Shown here: positions 7,495 through 16,186 of the stretch, in pieces | How positions within the stretch are numbered: the first letter of the stretch is position 1 | Layout: the number at the start of each line of letters is the position of its first letter | From: Clostridia bacterium | GTDB taxonomy: Bacteria > Bacillota > Clostridia > CAKSNL01 > HGM11501 | Assembly (NCBI GenBank): GCA_017411325.1 | Contig: JAFQQJ010000011.1 | Span: forward strand, 1 to 64,000 | Length of the DNA stretch: 64,000 bases | Direction of reading: 5' to 3' | Translations under genes and position numbers: made by a program | Notes under the pieces: generated by a model | The model's input: the letters and a program-made list of their open reading frames with translations, nothing else | Databases searched by the model: none | What the model was told of the DNA's origin: nothing

Positions 7495-9036
7495 TCAGTC
7501 CTTATCTGTTCTGAAGGGCGCAAGAGGAAGCCCTGCTCCGTTATAGATGTGCTTACCGAAATAGTACATACCAAAGCCGTAACGCACAATTTCCGGCTCC
7601 GGCACTTCGGGCGAATATACTTCTAAACGGTTATCCTTCGTGATTTTCACAAAACCTCTCTTAAGCACCTTATCCTTCCCGGCAACAAGCATTTCAACAC
7701 CGCCGGTCTGTCCGTATAAGCCATCCGCATTCTCCAACGTGATATATGCCTTCCCGTCCTTGAATTCTGCCGATTTATATACAGGCTGATCCGCCGATAT
7801 ATCCATTCCGTAGGTGTATTTCATAGCTTTTAAGAAAAGGCGCCTTGCAATTTCCTTTTTGCGTTTGGGGTGAATTTCAAATATATCCCCCTGCTCTGCC
7901 GATGTGGCAAGGTGGTTTTTTTTGCCCATAGCCGTCGCCTGTTGCTGCGCTTCCCTTAAAAACGCCCAGTTGTGTCCGGTTATAAACTTAAGGTCAGCTA
8001 TCTCCTTTAAGTCTGCGTGGCTTCCTATATAGGGTGCAAGCTCCACGGCGTACACATCCATATCACATTCAAACTGTTCTCTTATGCATTTTAAGAAGGT
8101 AAGATATTTTTCAAGGTAGTCCCTGTCATATCCGTTGGACTCACCCTGATACCAAAGCATTGCCCTGATGCCAAAGGGAACTATTTCAGAAAACATACTT
8201 TCCCACAAAACAGAAGGAGATACCGAGTCGTAAGGCCCTTTTAATTTCTGCGGAAAATCATCCAGATTTGCCTTGGGTGCCGCGGCATAAACTCCAAGGC
8301 GTCTTGTATCATCAAGTCTTCCCTTGTGTTTTTCTTTTATATATATTTCCACATCTTTTGTAAACTTATCAAAGTCTTTTTCATACTCTTCCATATCAAG
8401 GGAAGATACAAATTCCGTAAATTCTTTAATCTGCCCATCTAAAGACGGTACTCCGTAAAAGTACGACTTTTTAATAAAAGCTTCAATTCTGCGTCCGCCC
8501 CAGTTGCAGGAAATGATGCCTATTGGCACATTTACTTCCCTTTGGAGATACTCTGCAAAGTAGTGACCTATTGCAGTAAAATTAAGCGCTGATTCCTCCG
8601 TTTTTATCTGCCATGGCGTATCGCAGTTATAGACATCCGCAAAGTGGTACCCGTATGTATCAACGCCCTTTTTGTATCTTCTCGGCACGGTGAAGTAGCG
8701 GATTGCGTTGTTATCGCAATTCTTTGCGTCCGAAAAGCCCGATTCCGTTGCGAAAAGCGGCATCTCCATATTTGACTGCCCGGAAGCTAAAAACACGTCC
8801 CCGATTAAAATATCTCTTAAAACAAGTTCTTCTCCGTCAAGGTCTATTTTCATTTCATAGGGGCCGCCAAAGGGCTTTGGCATAAGTTTCACGCGCCATT
8901 TTCCGTTTTCAGATGTGCCTTCCGCCGTTTCGCCTAAAAACGTCACTTTCACCTTTCCCTCGCCCGTTCCGAATATGCACAGGGGCATATCCCTCTGCAG
9001 TACCATATGGTCTGTAAATATACTTGCAAGCTTCAT
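7495..9036 (-). CDS. Sialate O-acetylesterase-like SGNH hydrolase
   Basis: A 513-residue carbohydrate esterase of the SASA family, expected to remove O-acetyl groups from sialic acid or other decorated glycans before glycosidases act. Block I, ASGQSNMEM, has the nucleophile S88; WYQGESNGYDRDY is the family block with its conserved Gln and Glu, and a C-terminal HP motif (EIHPKRK) follows. No signal peptide, so intracellular. It sits in a run with ogt and close to the GH20 hexosaminidase, consistent with use of amino-sugar glycans such as mucin. Confidence 0.85.
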   Translation of the reverse strand: MKLASIFTDHMVLQRDMPLCIFGTGEGKVKVTFLGETAEGTSENGKWRVKLMPKPFGGPYEMKIDLDGEELVLRDILIGDVFLASGQSNMEMPLFATESGFSDAKNCDNNAIRYFTVPRRYKKGVDTYGYHFADVYNCDTPWQIKTEESALNFTAIGHYFAEYLQREVNVPIGIISCNWGGRRIEAFIKKSYFYGVPSLDGQIKEFTEFVSSLDMEEYEKDFDKFTKDVEIYIKEKHKGRLDDTRRLGVYAAAPKANLDDFPQKLKGPYDSVSPSVLWESMFSEIVPFGIRAMLWYQGESNGYDRDYLEKYLTFLKCIREQFECDMDVYAVELAPYIGSHADLKEIADLKFITGHNWAFLREAQQQATAMGKKNHLATSAEQGDIFEIHPKRKKEIARRLFLKAMKYTYGMDISADQPVYKSAEFKDGKAYITLENADGLYGQTGGVEMLVAGKDKVLKRGFVKITKDNRLEVYSPEVPEPEIVRYGFGMYYFGKHIYNGAGLPLAPFRTDKD

Positions 9037-9057
9037 TTTGCTGTCCTCCGCAATGAA

Positions 9058-9441
9058 TTACTCTTCAATCCACCAGCCGTTTCCATTTATATATCCGTTT
9101 CTTTTCATAAATGGTTCTAAAACAGCATTGTATCCTGTTTCCGGTATTTCTACTCCTTTGGATTTTAAAATATCAAATATCTTATTTCTCAATTTTTCTG
9201 ACAATGTAAACCATTTTTCTGTTTTTTCACACACCTCTTTATATTCTTCTGTTCCTACTTCAAAATCGTATTGCTCATCTTCAAGCCACCAAGCCATATT
9301 ATCAACAGCAGAAAACAAATCTGCAATATCGGTTTCAGTTTCAAGTTTATTAAATAATTCATTTGCTTTTTCAATTGTCAGCCCCGGAGACGGCTCTCCG
9401 CCCATAACAAACATATCCCCGGTTACTTTTATATTTTCCAT
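9058..9441 (-). CDS. Small acidic protein of unknown function
   Basis: A 127-residue protein I do not recognise. It is acidic, rich in Trp and aromatic residues, and predicted mostly helical in the middle (EKANELFNKLETETD, YKEVCEKTEKWFTLSEKLRN), with no signal peptide or membrane segment. ATG 9441 follows GGGTGGAG, and a strong promoter stands directly upstream, so the gene is expressed on its own. Its product is not obviously linked to the neighbouring glycan genes. Confidence 0.7.
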   Translation of the reverse strand: MENIKVTGDMFVMGGEPSPGLTIEKANELFNKLETETDIADLFSAVDNMAWWLEDEQYDFEVGTEEYKEVCEKTEKWFTLSEKLRNKIFDILKSKGVEIPETGYNAVLEPFMKRNGYINGNGWWIEE

Positions 9442-9468
9442 ATGCTCCACCCTTTCATATTCTAGCTT

Positions 9469-9497
9469 ATTATACCACAGTTTTTGTATAAAAGCAA
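9469..9497 (-). promoter_or_regulatory. Sigma-A promoter for the small acidic protein
   Basis: TTGCTT (9492-9497) and TATAAT (9469-9474) are 17 bp apart on the minus strand, with TGTGG immediately before the -10, an extended -10 of the TRTGn type. It reads into the gene starting at 9441 and probably onward to the esterase operon. Confidence 0.75.
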
Positions 9498-9505
9498 TCA
9501 CCTGC

Positions 9506-9535
9506 AAAAAAACGCTGTCAAAGGCAGCGTTTTTT
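9506..9535 (-). terminator. Terminator of the GH20 gene
   Basis: AACGCTG pairs with CAGCGTT around TCAAAGG-type loop bases, flanked by A and T runs. It begins at the stop codon of the GH20 gene and ends its transcript in the minus direction. Confidence 0.75.
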
Positions 9536-11142
9536 CATATTTTCTCAAGCGCTTCTTCTATGCACTCTGAATAAATCCTTGCAAGGCGGCTATGCCTTTC
9601 AGATAAGGCGTTTTTAGTTTCAATAAGAAAAGCCTTATCCTTTGTGATTTTCGAAGTAATGCACTTTTCATTTTTCCTCGAAAGAATAGCACCTCCAAGG
9701 CAGGTAAATACATTTAAGTCATCAGGGCTTGTAAAGCCTAAAAGAATTTTTGTGAGCGCCTTTTCATAATCTTCATCAATGCTGAAACACTCGTTATTCC
9801 ACATTTTATCGCCGTAAATTAAAAATTCCGAAGGAAGAGTATAGCTGTAATGGGGATAATCCTTTTCGTTGCCGTATTCCCAGGCGCACATTTCACTTCC
9901 AATGATATTCTCTTTCAATTCTTCATCGCTATAGGGGCGCTCATCTATTTTCCAGTTTCCTACGGTATCTTCCTTATTTGCTCTTTCGTGAGCATAATCA
10001 ATATCAACATACGCCTCGGGAAAATGGGAATTTATCATTTTCCTTCCCGTCTTTAACTGGCTGTTCATTGATACGTTTATATGAGGGCCTCTCATGGGTG
10101 CGGCAACTCTCCAGAAATGAAGTATAATGTCAGAAGGCAGCTTAATCTCTCTTTCGGTGTCAATCTGATCGTTCCACATAATAACCTTTTTGCCGTTCTT
10201 TTTAACCATTTCATAAGCCTTTGTCATTACATAATAGTACAAATCCTGCACATCGGCTATGCCGTTATCCTTCATAAAGGCGTTGCACTTTTTGCACTCT
10301 GCCCAATGACATTTTGCCGCCAGTCCCAAATCGTCAAAGGAAAGTTCATCCCCTCCGATATGGAAATATTCATAAGGAAAAATTTCACAAAGCTCATCAA
10401 TTATATTCTCATATATCTTAAAAACGCTTCCCTCCCCGATGCAGGGTGTCCATTTACTTTGCTCCGAAAGGCCGGTTTCGCAGGTAAGATAAGGATAGCA
10501 TTCAACAAGCTTTCCGCTGTGACCGGGACAGTCAAATTCGGGGATTATTTCAAGCCCGAGACTGTCGCAAAGGGAAATCAGCTCCTTCATTTCGGAAATA
10601 CTATAGGCGTTTTCTATAAACATTTCTTCTTTAAGCACAGAAAGTTTAATTGCAAAGCCCTTATTATCCGAAAGATGAAGATGCAGAATGTTGATTTTCG
10701 CCTTTGCCATAAGAATCAGGTCATATAAAAAGCGTTCCTTGCCCGGAATTCCCCTTGCAAGGTCTATCATAACTCCGCGGTGGGTAAACCTTGGCTTATC
10801 GGAAAAATCGCACTCGGGAAGATATGCCTTACCTTCTCTTATTTTTAAGATATTACTTATATGTGCCAAAGCATTTCTTAAGCCCTCATAGTCTCCGTAG
10901 GTTATATGTGCTTTTCCTGACGATATTTTAAGGCCGTATTCGCCTTTTATCTTTAAGTTTTTATCAAAACTTGCTTTTATGTTGCCTTCAGTGCCGGTTA
11001 CCGCATAGTCGCAGTACAGTGCATCTATCAGTGCTTTCGCTTTTTCTTTGTAATTGTCAAGAGAAATATTAAGCGGAAGGGAAAATTCCGTCCCCTTTCC
11101 GTATACAGCGTTTTTCACCTGCGGTATGCTTTCAATCCTCAT
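9535..11142 (-). CDS. Beta-N-acetylhexosaminidase, family GH20
   Basis: A 535-residue retaining glycosidase using substrate-assisted catalysis to remove terminal GlcNAc or GalNAc. An N-terminal GH20b-like domain (to about residue 110) is followed by the barrel with the canonical PRFTHRGVMID (Arg122 contacts the sugar), LHLHLSDNKGF near 153-163, PEFDCPGHSG at 201-210 and the catalytic HIGGDE (D265-E266). No signal peptide, so probably cytoplasmic. It has its own promoter and terminator. Together with the esterase and second GH20-like enzyme it points to host-glycan or chitooligosaccharide use. Confidence 0.93.
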   Translation of the reverse strand: MRIESIPQVKNAVYGKGTEFSLPLNISLDNYKEKAKALIDALYCDYAVTGTEGNIKASFDKNLKIKGEYGLKISSGKAHITYGDYEGLRNALAHISNILKIREGKAYLPECDFSDKPRFTHRGVMIDLARGIPGKERFLYDLILMAKAKINILHLHLSDNKGFAIKLSVLKEEMFIENAYSISEMKELISLCDSLGLEIIPEFDCPGHSGKLVECYPYLTCETGLSEQSKWTPCIGEGSVFKIYENIIDELCEIFPYEYFHIGGDELSFDDLGLAAKCHWAECKKCNAFMKDNGIADVQDLYYYVMTKAYEMVKKNGKKVIMWNDQIDTEREIKLPSDIILHFWRVAAPMRGPHINVSMNSQLKTGRKMINSHFPEAYVDIDYAHERANKEDTVGNWKIDERPYSDEELKENIIGSEMCAWEYGNEKDYPHYSYTLPSEFLIYGDKMWNNECFSIDEDYEKALTKILLGFTSPDDLNVFTCLGGAILSRKNEKCITSKITKDKAFLIETKNALSERHSRLARIYSECIEEALEKI

Positions 11143-11198
11143 AGAAACACTCCTTAATATTTGTTTTCACCATAACAAATCAAACTGTAATTTTTATC

Positions 11199-11227
11199 AG
11201 TATATCACACTATCTTATAAAAGTCTA
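11199..11227 (-). promoter_or_regulatory. Sigma-A promoter of the GH20 gene
   Basis: TAGACT (11222-11227) and TATACT (11199-11204) on the minus strand are 17 bp apart with TGTGA before the -10. The start codon of the GH20 gene is about 50 bases further on, preceded by AAGGAG. Confidence 0.6.
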
Positions 11228-11267
11228 TGATTTCCATACTCCTCTTTGATTGATTTATTTTGACATA

Positions 11268-11295
11268 AAAAAGCACTGTTGAAACAGTGCTTAAG
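11268..11295 (-). terminator. Terminator of the SDR-RraA-enolase operon
   Basis: AAGCACTGTT and AACAGTGCTT form a perfect stem around two bases, followed in the minus direction by a run of T. It lies 3 bp from the stop codon of the SDR gene. Confidence 0.85.
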
Positions 11296-11297
11296 TC

Positions 11298-12026
11298 TTA
11301 TAAATGCATACCGCCGTCTATTATAAGGTCGGTACCTGTGATATAACGCCCCGCGTCGCTTGAAAGAAGGAGCGCACCGCCTGCAATATCATAAGATTCT
11401 CCCGCATATCCTGCAGGAATTTTTGATAAAACGATATCTCTGTACTTATCATCGTTTAAGGCATCTTCATTTCTCGGTGTTGCAATTACACCCGGTGCAA
11501 TGTTGTTTACGGTTATTCCGAAAGGCGCAAGCTGTGATGCTAAATTTGTGACAATATTCATATTGGCGGATTTTGTCGCCGCATAAAACGCCATTTCCTT
11601 ATGGGGCTTATACTGCTGAACACTGCCTACGGTTATGATTCTTCCCCAGGAATTTTCCTTCATTTTTGGTACATATTTCTGTATGAGCTGAAAAGTGGAT
11701 TTCACATTGATGTCAAACTGCTTATACATATCCTCTTCTGTAATTTCGTCCCACTTTTTCTTTATCTGAACTGAGGCGTTTAAGATAACGATATCAACAT
11801 CCCCCGTTGCAGCATAAAGCTTTTCAGCCGCATCTTCTTCAAGCAGATTTACGCATACCGGGTAAGAGTTTTTTATTTCCGAGGAAATATTTTTTGCTTT
11901 TTCCTCTGAGCTTCCGCAGTGGATAAAAACAGTAGCTCCGTATTCCGATAAAGTTTTTGCAATTGCAAGGCCAATGCCCTGAGTCGAGCCCGTTACAAGA
12001 GCCTTTTTTCCTTCAAGATTAAACAT
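11298..12026 (-). CDS. SDR-family oxidoreductase
   Basis: A 242-residue classical short-chain dehydrogenase/reductase. The cofactor loop TGSTQGIG is at 12-19, and the catalytic Ser135, Tyr148 and Lys152 are in GSVQQYK and YAATK. The usual NNAG is ILNAS. The C-terminal YITGTDLIIDGGMHL is FabG-like. In this operon with an RraA-family protein and an enolase-superfamily dehydratase, the likely substrate is a sugar acid, polyol or keto-sugar rather than a fatty acyl intermediate. Last gene of the operon, 11 bp after RraA. Confidence 0.92.
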   Translation of the reverse strand: MFNLEGKKALVTGSTQGIGLAIAKTLSEYGATVFIHCGSSEEKAKNISSEIKNSYPVCVNLLEEDAAEKLYAATGDVDIVILNASVQIKKKWDEITEEDMYKQFDINVKSTFQLIQKYVPKMKENSWGRIITVGSVQQYKPHKEMAFYAATKSANMNIVTNLASQLAPFGITVNNIAPGVIATPRNEDALNDDKYRDIVLSKIPAGYAGESYDIAGGALLLSSDAGRYITGTDLIIDGGMHL

Positions 12027-12037
12027 ACTATGCCTCC

Positions 12038-12946
12038 TTAAAGTGCCGACTGAGTATCCGTCGGATCGCCGTGCTCGGCAAGGTAATATTCCTCTGTCCA
12101 GTCAAGGTCACGGTAGGCTGCTGCACGGTCGTCTGTCTTAATAAATTCCATCAGAAGGTCAAGCATTTCCTTTGTCCAGGTGTTTTTGTCAATCTGCGCG
12201 GTGGTAAATTTATTCTGACTTATCATTTCAAAACCGAACATATCCTTAACCTGCGTTTTTGCCGCACCGCCAACAACCTCGGCAACTAAGTGAGACGGAA
12301 TAAAGAGCACACCGCCGCCTGCACCGAATACCACGTCACCGGGAAGGCAGACCGCGTTTCCGATTCTTGTAACCGTGTTATAGCCCGTCATAATAAAATC
12401 ACGGATGGGCGTGGGATCGATTCCCCTGTAGTAAACCTGGGTGTTTTCCACCTTTTCCATCTGTTCGGTATCACGGATTCCGCCCCAGATAACGGCACCG
12501 CCGTTTTCGTTTTTCGTTTTATTCTTAAGGGCGGTGGTTAAATTTCCGCCAAGGAAAGTGCCCTTATAGATTTTATCGTACATATCTATTACAGGGACGT
12601 CTAACTCCATCAAATTGTCTATTACCCACTGATTGTATGTACCCGTCCTTCCCTCTCTTCTTCCGATTTCCTTGGTGTATTCATCAAGGTCGGGGCGGTA
12701 GGGACAGTAAATTGCCGTAACCGCACGGCCGATTAACTTTCTTCCGTCGGTGTGAAGGGTTTTGAGCCTTCCCTCAAACTGACTTTCATAGCCCTTTACG
12801 AAAATAGGCTTCCACACTTCTTCAAGGGTGAGATTTTTAAGTGCTTTAAGATATTTTTCTTCAACCTTCGGTCTTCCGTCGGGAAGGCGTTCTCCTTTCC
12901 ATAAAGGAGTCAAAGCGATTATTTCTTCTCTGTCGTTAAAATTCAT
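12038..12946 (-). CDS. RraA-family protein, probable aldolase-like enzyme
   Basis: A 302-residue member of the RraA / dimethylmenaquinone methyltransferase-like fold. Characteristic pieces are the central WGGIRDTEQMEK (about residues 148-159) and GDVVFGAGGGVLFIPSHLVAEVV near 203-225. It is longer than the 160-residue E. coli RraA and belongs to the larger branch linked to 4-hydroxy-4-methyl-2-oxoglutarate aldolase and sugar-acid operons. With the enolase-superfamily dehydratase upstream it may cleave or bind a 2-keto acid. Inhibition of RNase E, the E. coli role, is unlikely here. Confidence 0.85.
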   Translation of the reverse strand: MNFNDREEIIALTPLWKGERLPDGRPKVEEKYLKALKNLTLEEVWKPIFVKGYESQFEGRLKTLHTDGRKLIGRAVTAIYCPYRPDLDEYTKEIGRREGRTGTYNQWVIDNLMELDVPVIDMYDKIYKGTFLGGNLTTALKNKTKNENGGAVIWGGIRDTEQMEKVENTQVYYRGIDPTPIRDFIMTGYNTVTRIGNAVCLPGDVVFGAGGGVLFIPSHLVAEVVGGAAKTQVKDMFGFEMISQNKFTTAQIDKNTWTKEMLDLLMEFIKTDDRAAAYRDLDWTEEYYLAEHGDPTDTQSAL

Positions 12947-12950
12947 ACTA

Positions 12951-14315
12951 TCAGCTCCATTCTCTGTCGTTTGCCCATTCTTTATCCCAGACTTCCGTGC
13001 TTTCCCAGGCTTCGGGGTACTTAGGATGCATATGCTCTTTTATAAGCTCTTCGTTTAAGCGTTCTATTCCAAGCCCCGGAGTGTCCGGCACATTTACAAA
13101 GCCGTTATGGAATAAGGGATTTTCAATACCGATTGCAAGGTCGTTCCACCAGGGAATGTCAACGGAGTGGAATTCAACCGCCCATACGTTCTGAATTGCC
13201 GCCGCCACATGGATTGCCGCCATCATAGCAATGGGGCTTTCCGCCATATGAATTGCCATACCAACGCCGTATTTTTCGCACATATCACCAAGCTTTTTGG
13301 TCTCTAAAGCCCCGCCGATTGAAAGAAGGTCGGGATGTACCAAGGATACTGCTCCCGCTTCCATTAACGGACGGAAGTTTTCGGCAAGGTATATATCTTC
13401 GCCCGTTGCAAGCGGCACATTGCAGGAATCCGCAATTCTCTTATAGTGATTTGTAAGATGCCAGGGCTGGATATCCTCAAGCCACGCGATGTTATACTTT
13501 TCAAGGCGTTTTGCAAACTTGATGCAGTCTTCAAGGGCAACGTGACCGAAGTGGTCAATTGCAAGGGGAACTTCGTAGCCTGCCACCTCTCTTACCTCTT
13601 TAACATAGTTTTCAAGGTAGTCAAGTCCCTTTTCGGTGATTCTTATTCCCGTTGCATAGTGCGGGATCGTGAACACCTCATAGTTTTTGCCAAGCATCAT
13701 ATCCATATCAATAGAGCCGCTCTGATGAAGGATTGCCTTCATTGAGTATTTCTTGAAGTCCTCAATCATTCCGAGAGGTGCGTTTATGCATCCCGGCTCA
13801 TCATATAAAAGCTCAACGCCTAAGTCCATCTTAACAATGGAAAAGCCCATATCGATACGTTTTTTTATCGCCATCCCCATATCACGGCCGGTGTGCTTTC
13901 CGTCAACGTCGGTATCGCCGTAAACCCTTACCTTGTCGCGGAACTTTCCGCCAAGCATCTGCCACAGCGGAACGCCCCAGGCTTTGCCTGCTAAGTCCCA
14001 GAGTGCAATTTCAATTCCCGACACGCCGCCTCCCTGACGGGATGGACCGCCAAACTGCTTTATTCTTCTGAAAAGCTTATCCACATTGCAGGGATTTTCG
14101 CCGATAAGGCGGCTCTTAAGCATAAGTGCATAGGTTGCGCTTGATGCATCTCTCACTTCGCCATAGCCCGTAATGCCCTGATTTGTATAAATCTTTATTA
14201 AAGGACAGTGCTTCGGCGCGCCCGTTATATTGGCAACGCGTATGTCCGTTATTTTAAGCTCCGAAGGATTTGAACAGGTATTTACGTTTTCTTCCACCAT
14301 TTCTCTGATGTTCAC
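12951..14315 (-). CDS. Mandelate racemase/muconate lactonizing-type sugar acid dehydratase
   Basis: A 454-residue enolase-superfamily enzyme with capping domain (to about 125) and barrel. Predicted metal ligands are D254 (AIDHFGH), E280 (WLEDI) and E306 (TGEDI), with H356 (AIHMAES) as a candidate base and K162 in VKMD. Such enzymes abstract the alpha-proton of a carboxylate; in this context dehydration of an aldonate such as galactonate or gluconate is likely. GTG 14315 is chosen because GGGGG lies 7 bases upstream and the domain starts shortly after; upstream in-frame sequence runs across the promoter region. First gene of an operon with RraA and SDR. Confidence 0.85.
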   Translation of the reverse strand: MNIREMVEENVNTCSNPSELKITDIRVANITGAPKHCPLIKIYTNQGITGYGEVRDASSATYALMLKSRLIGENPCNVDKLFRRIKQFGGPSRQGGGVSGIEIALWDLAGKAWGVPLWQMLGGKFRDKVRVYGDTDVDGKHTGRDMGMAIKKRIDMGFSIVKMDLGVELLYDEPGCINAPLGMIEDFKKYSMKAILHQSGSIDMDMMLGKNYEVFTIPHYATGIRITEKGLDYLENYVKEVREVAGYEVPLAIDHFGHVALEDCIKFAKRLEKYNIAWLEDIQPWHLTNHYKRIADSCNVPLATGEDIYLAENFRPLMEAGAVSLVHPDLLSIGGALETKKLGDMCEKYGVGMAIHMAESPIAMMAAIHVAAAIQNVWAVEFHSVDIPWWNDLAIGIENPLFHNGFVNVPDTPGLGIERLNEELIKEHMHPKYPEAWESTEVWDKEWANDREWS

Positions 14316-14327
14316 TTCAATGCCCCC

Positions 14328-14356
14328 TTGACAATATATCATTTTTTTATTATTAT
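14328..14356 (+). promoter_or_regulatory. Sigma-A promoter of the AraC-family gene
   Basis: A perfect TTGACA (14328-14333) and TATTAT (14351-14356) lie 17 bp apart. The -35 box covers bases just upstream of the ribosome site of the divergent operon and the -10 overlaps that operon's own -10. Confidence 0.75.
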
Positions 14357-14380
14357 AAAATAAAAACGCGGCAAATTCAA
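14352..14380 (-). promoter_or_regulatory. Sigma-A promoter of the enolase/RraA/SDR operon
   Basis: TTGAAT (14375-14380) and TATAAT (14352-14357) on the minus strand lie 17 bp apart. The -10 is shared with the divergent araC-type promoter, so two polymerases could not bind at once. Confidence 0.75.
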
Positions 14381-14427
14381 CCGTTATATTACTTATTTTA
14401 TCCACTATTTTAAGATTGGAGTATGTT

Positions 14428-15282
14428 ATGAGATTTTCAGAGCACAGCTTGACTGACCTCAAAGGCAGAAGCATCTTATCCTTTTACCACGCAAAGGCAC
14501 CCTCCGGCATAAGAGAATTTCGAGAGCATTCCCACACGGAATGCGAAATTGCCCTTTTTGTATCGGGCGAAGGCATTTACTCCGTCCTTGGAAAAAGCTA
14601 TCCATTTTCCGTGGGGGATGTTTTCCTTTTTGCGGGAAATGAAGTGCATTACATAACCGAAATATCGGACTGTGCCCCCCTTGATGTAATAGGAATTCAG
14701 TTTGAGCCAAAGCTTATATGGGAAAGCGGATATGAGAACCTTCCCTTACTTAAGCTTTTCACATACAGAAGTGAAAGGTTTGAAAACAGAATTTCCCGGG
14801 ATAATGAAAAGACCGAAGAAATAAGACGTTCGATTTTAGAAATTGAAAAGGAGTTTTCCGAAAAAAAGGAAGGCTTTGAGCTTAAAATAAAAATGCTTTT
14901 ATTTTCCATTCTTTTAACCTTGCTCCGTGACTTTGGCTATGTAAAGGAGAGCCGCGATTCCGTAAACCGTGACACATTAAAAAGTCTTTCTGCCGCCACG
15001 GACTACATAAACAAAAATCTGTCAACAGAACTCACTTTATCCGACATTGCAAAAGCATCAAACCTTGCCCCCTCGTATTTTTCTACGGTATTCAAAAAAT
15101 TCAATGGTGTAACACCTTTTGAATATATCACCATAAAGCGGGTGGAAAAGGCAATTTCTTTAATTAAAAGCGGTGCACCGTCAATACTTTCCGCCGCGGA
15201 GGAAGCAGGTTTTCAGAGTTCGTCAAACTTCTACAAGGCGTTTTTCAAGGTCACCGGCAAAAAACCGAAGGATTATATTTAA
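14428..15282 (+). CDS. AraC-family transcriptional regulator
   Basis: A 284-residue regulator: an N-terminal cupin sensor (HSHTECEIALFVSGEGIYSVLG...GDVFLFAGNEVHYI, about 32-90), a linker, and a C-terminal AraC helix-turn-helix pair (ELTLSDIAKASNLAPSYFSTVFKK and EAGFQSSSNFYKAFFKVTGKKP, about 195-280). It most likely senses a sugar or sugar acid and controls the divergent operon with which it shares a -10 region. ATG 14428 has TTGGAG upstream; a TTG four codons earlier is in the spacing region. Confidence 0.92.
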   Translation: MRFSEHSLTDLKGRSILSFYHAKAPSGIREFREHSHTECEIALFVSGEGIYSVLGKSYPFSVGDVFLFAGNEVHYITEISDCAPLDVIGIQFEPKLIWESGYENLPLLKLFTYRSERFENRISRDNEKTEEIRRSILEIEKEFSEKKEGFELKIKMLLFSILLTLLRDFGYVKESRDSVNRDTLKSLSAATDYINKNLSTELTLSDIAKASNLAPSYFSTVFKKFNGVTPFEYITIKRVEKAISLIKSGAPSILSAAEEAGFQSSSNFYKAFFKVTGKKPKDYI

Positions 15283-15289
15283 ATTTCTC

Positions 15290-15318
15290 TTGTATTTTTA
15301 TACATTTTTTGCTATAAT
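15290..15318 (+). promoter_or_regulatory. Sigma-A promoter of xpt
   Basis: TTGTAT (15290-15295) and TATAAT (15313-15318) are 17 bp apart, in the 66-bp gap after the AraC gene. The leader that would result is only about 25 nt, too short for the purine riboswitch that often precedes xpt. Confidence 0.7.
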
Positions 15319-15348
15319 TAATTAAATTACATAAAAGGATGGGGTTAT

Positions 15349-15918
15349 ATGGAGCTTTTAAAGGAAAAAATCAGAGATACCGCATTACTTCTTGACGGGG
15401 GAATTGTCAAGGTTGATATGTTTTTAAACCATCAGCTTGACACCGCACTTTTATACGAAATGGGAAAGGAATTCAGGAAATTATTTCCCTCAGATAAAAT
15501 AACAAAAATATTGACAGCCGAGGCATCCGGCATTGCCATCGCCGCAGTGGCGGGATTGCTCTTTAATGTGCCTGTGGTTTTTGCAAAAAAGGGCAACCCG
15601 AAAAATATATGTAAGGATGCTTATACTGCAGACGTTTATTCCTATACAAAGCAGGAATCAAAGCAGATAAGAGTGTCAAAGGAATATTTATCCGCATCCG
15701 ATCACGTTTTAATATTAGATGACTTCCTCGCAAACGGACAGGCTGTAAAGGGACTTCTTGAAATTGTAAAGCAGAGCGGTGCTTCTCTTGAAGGCATCGG
15801 AATTGCCATTGAAAAGGGATTCCAGGAAGGCGGAAAATTAATCCGCGATATGGGAATACGCTTAGAATCCCTCGCCATAATTGAAGAAATCAAAGACGGC
15901 GAAATTGTTTTCAGATAA
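15349..15918 (+). CDS. xpt: Xanthine phosphoribosyltransferase
   Basis: A 189-residue type I phosphoribosyltransferase that converts xanthine and PRPP to XMP for purine salvage. The N-terminus (MELLKEKIRDTALLL and GGIVKVDMFLNHQLD) is the Xpt signature; the PRPP loop VLILDDFLANGQA is near residues 122-134. Length matches B. subtilis Xpt. ATG 15349 follows AAGGATGGGG. It is transcribed alone between its own promoter and terminator. Confidence 0.95.
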   Translation: MELLKEKIRDTALLLDGGIVKVDMFLNHQLDTALLYEMGKEFRKLFPSDKITKILTAEASGIAIAAVAGLLFNVPVVFAKKGNPKNICKDAYTADVYSYTKQESKQIRVSKEYLSASDHVLILDDFLANGQAVKGLLEIVKQSGASLEGIGIAIEKGFQEGGKLIRDMGIRLESLAIIEEIKDGEIVFR

Positions 15919-15926
15919 GGAAGATG

Positions 15927-15957
15927 AAAAACAGGACTGCTTGGCAGTCCTGTTTTT
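15927..15957 (+). terminator. Terminator of xpt
   Basis: AAAAACAGGACTGC pairs with GCAGTCCTGTTTTT around TTG, ending in a T-run, nine bases after the xpt stop. Confidence 0.9.
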
Positions 15958-16008
15958 GTATTTATATGATGTTTACGGCAGGAGCAAGATTCTTCCTCCC
16001 TTGCGCTG

Positions 16009-16173
16009 TAATTCCGAACGAAGCGAAGAATCCCTTTGATATCATAGATTCTTCGTTCACTTTGTTCACTCAGAATGACAAACACGACAAAACGCCTTTA
16101 CTCTCCTGGCATTATGAGTGCTGCCACAGCCTTACGCTGTCATTCTGAGCGAGTTTTAACGAGCGAAGAATCT
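16009..16173. repeat. Dispersed ATTCTGAGCG...GAAGAATC repeats, three copies
   Basis: Copies of a widespread short repeat: 16009-16032 (plus), 16047-16079 (inverted) and 16139-16172 (plus, with an inserted GAGTTTTAAC). The first two form an imperfect palindrome around TTTGATATCATA. The third ends about 14 bp before the stop codon of the SLH gene. A further copy is at 19643-19675. This family is common between genes in many bacterial genomes and behaves as a non-coding interspersed element. Confidence 0.7.
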
Positions 16174-16186
16174 CTTTTTCGCTTTT

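Noticed and set aside
12951..14474. Longer form of the enolase-superfamily enzyme starting at 14474.
   Set aside because: The first 53 codons cover the divergent promoters and the AraC start; GTG 14315 has a proper ribosome site.
15283..15348. Purine riboswitch upstream of xpt.
   Set aside because: Only about 25 nt lie between the predicted start and the ribosome site; the space cannot hold the aptamer.
16009..16173. The short repeats as a CRISPR array.
   Set aside because: Copies are in both orientations with unequal spacing and no cas genes are near.
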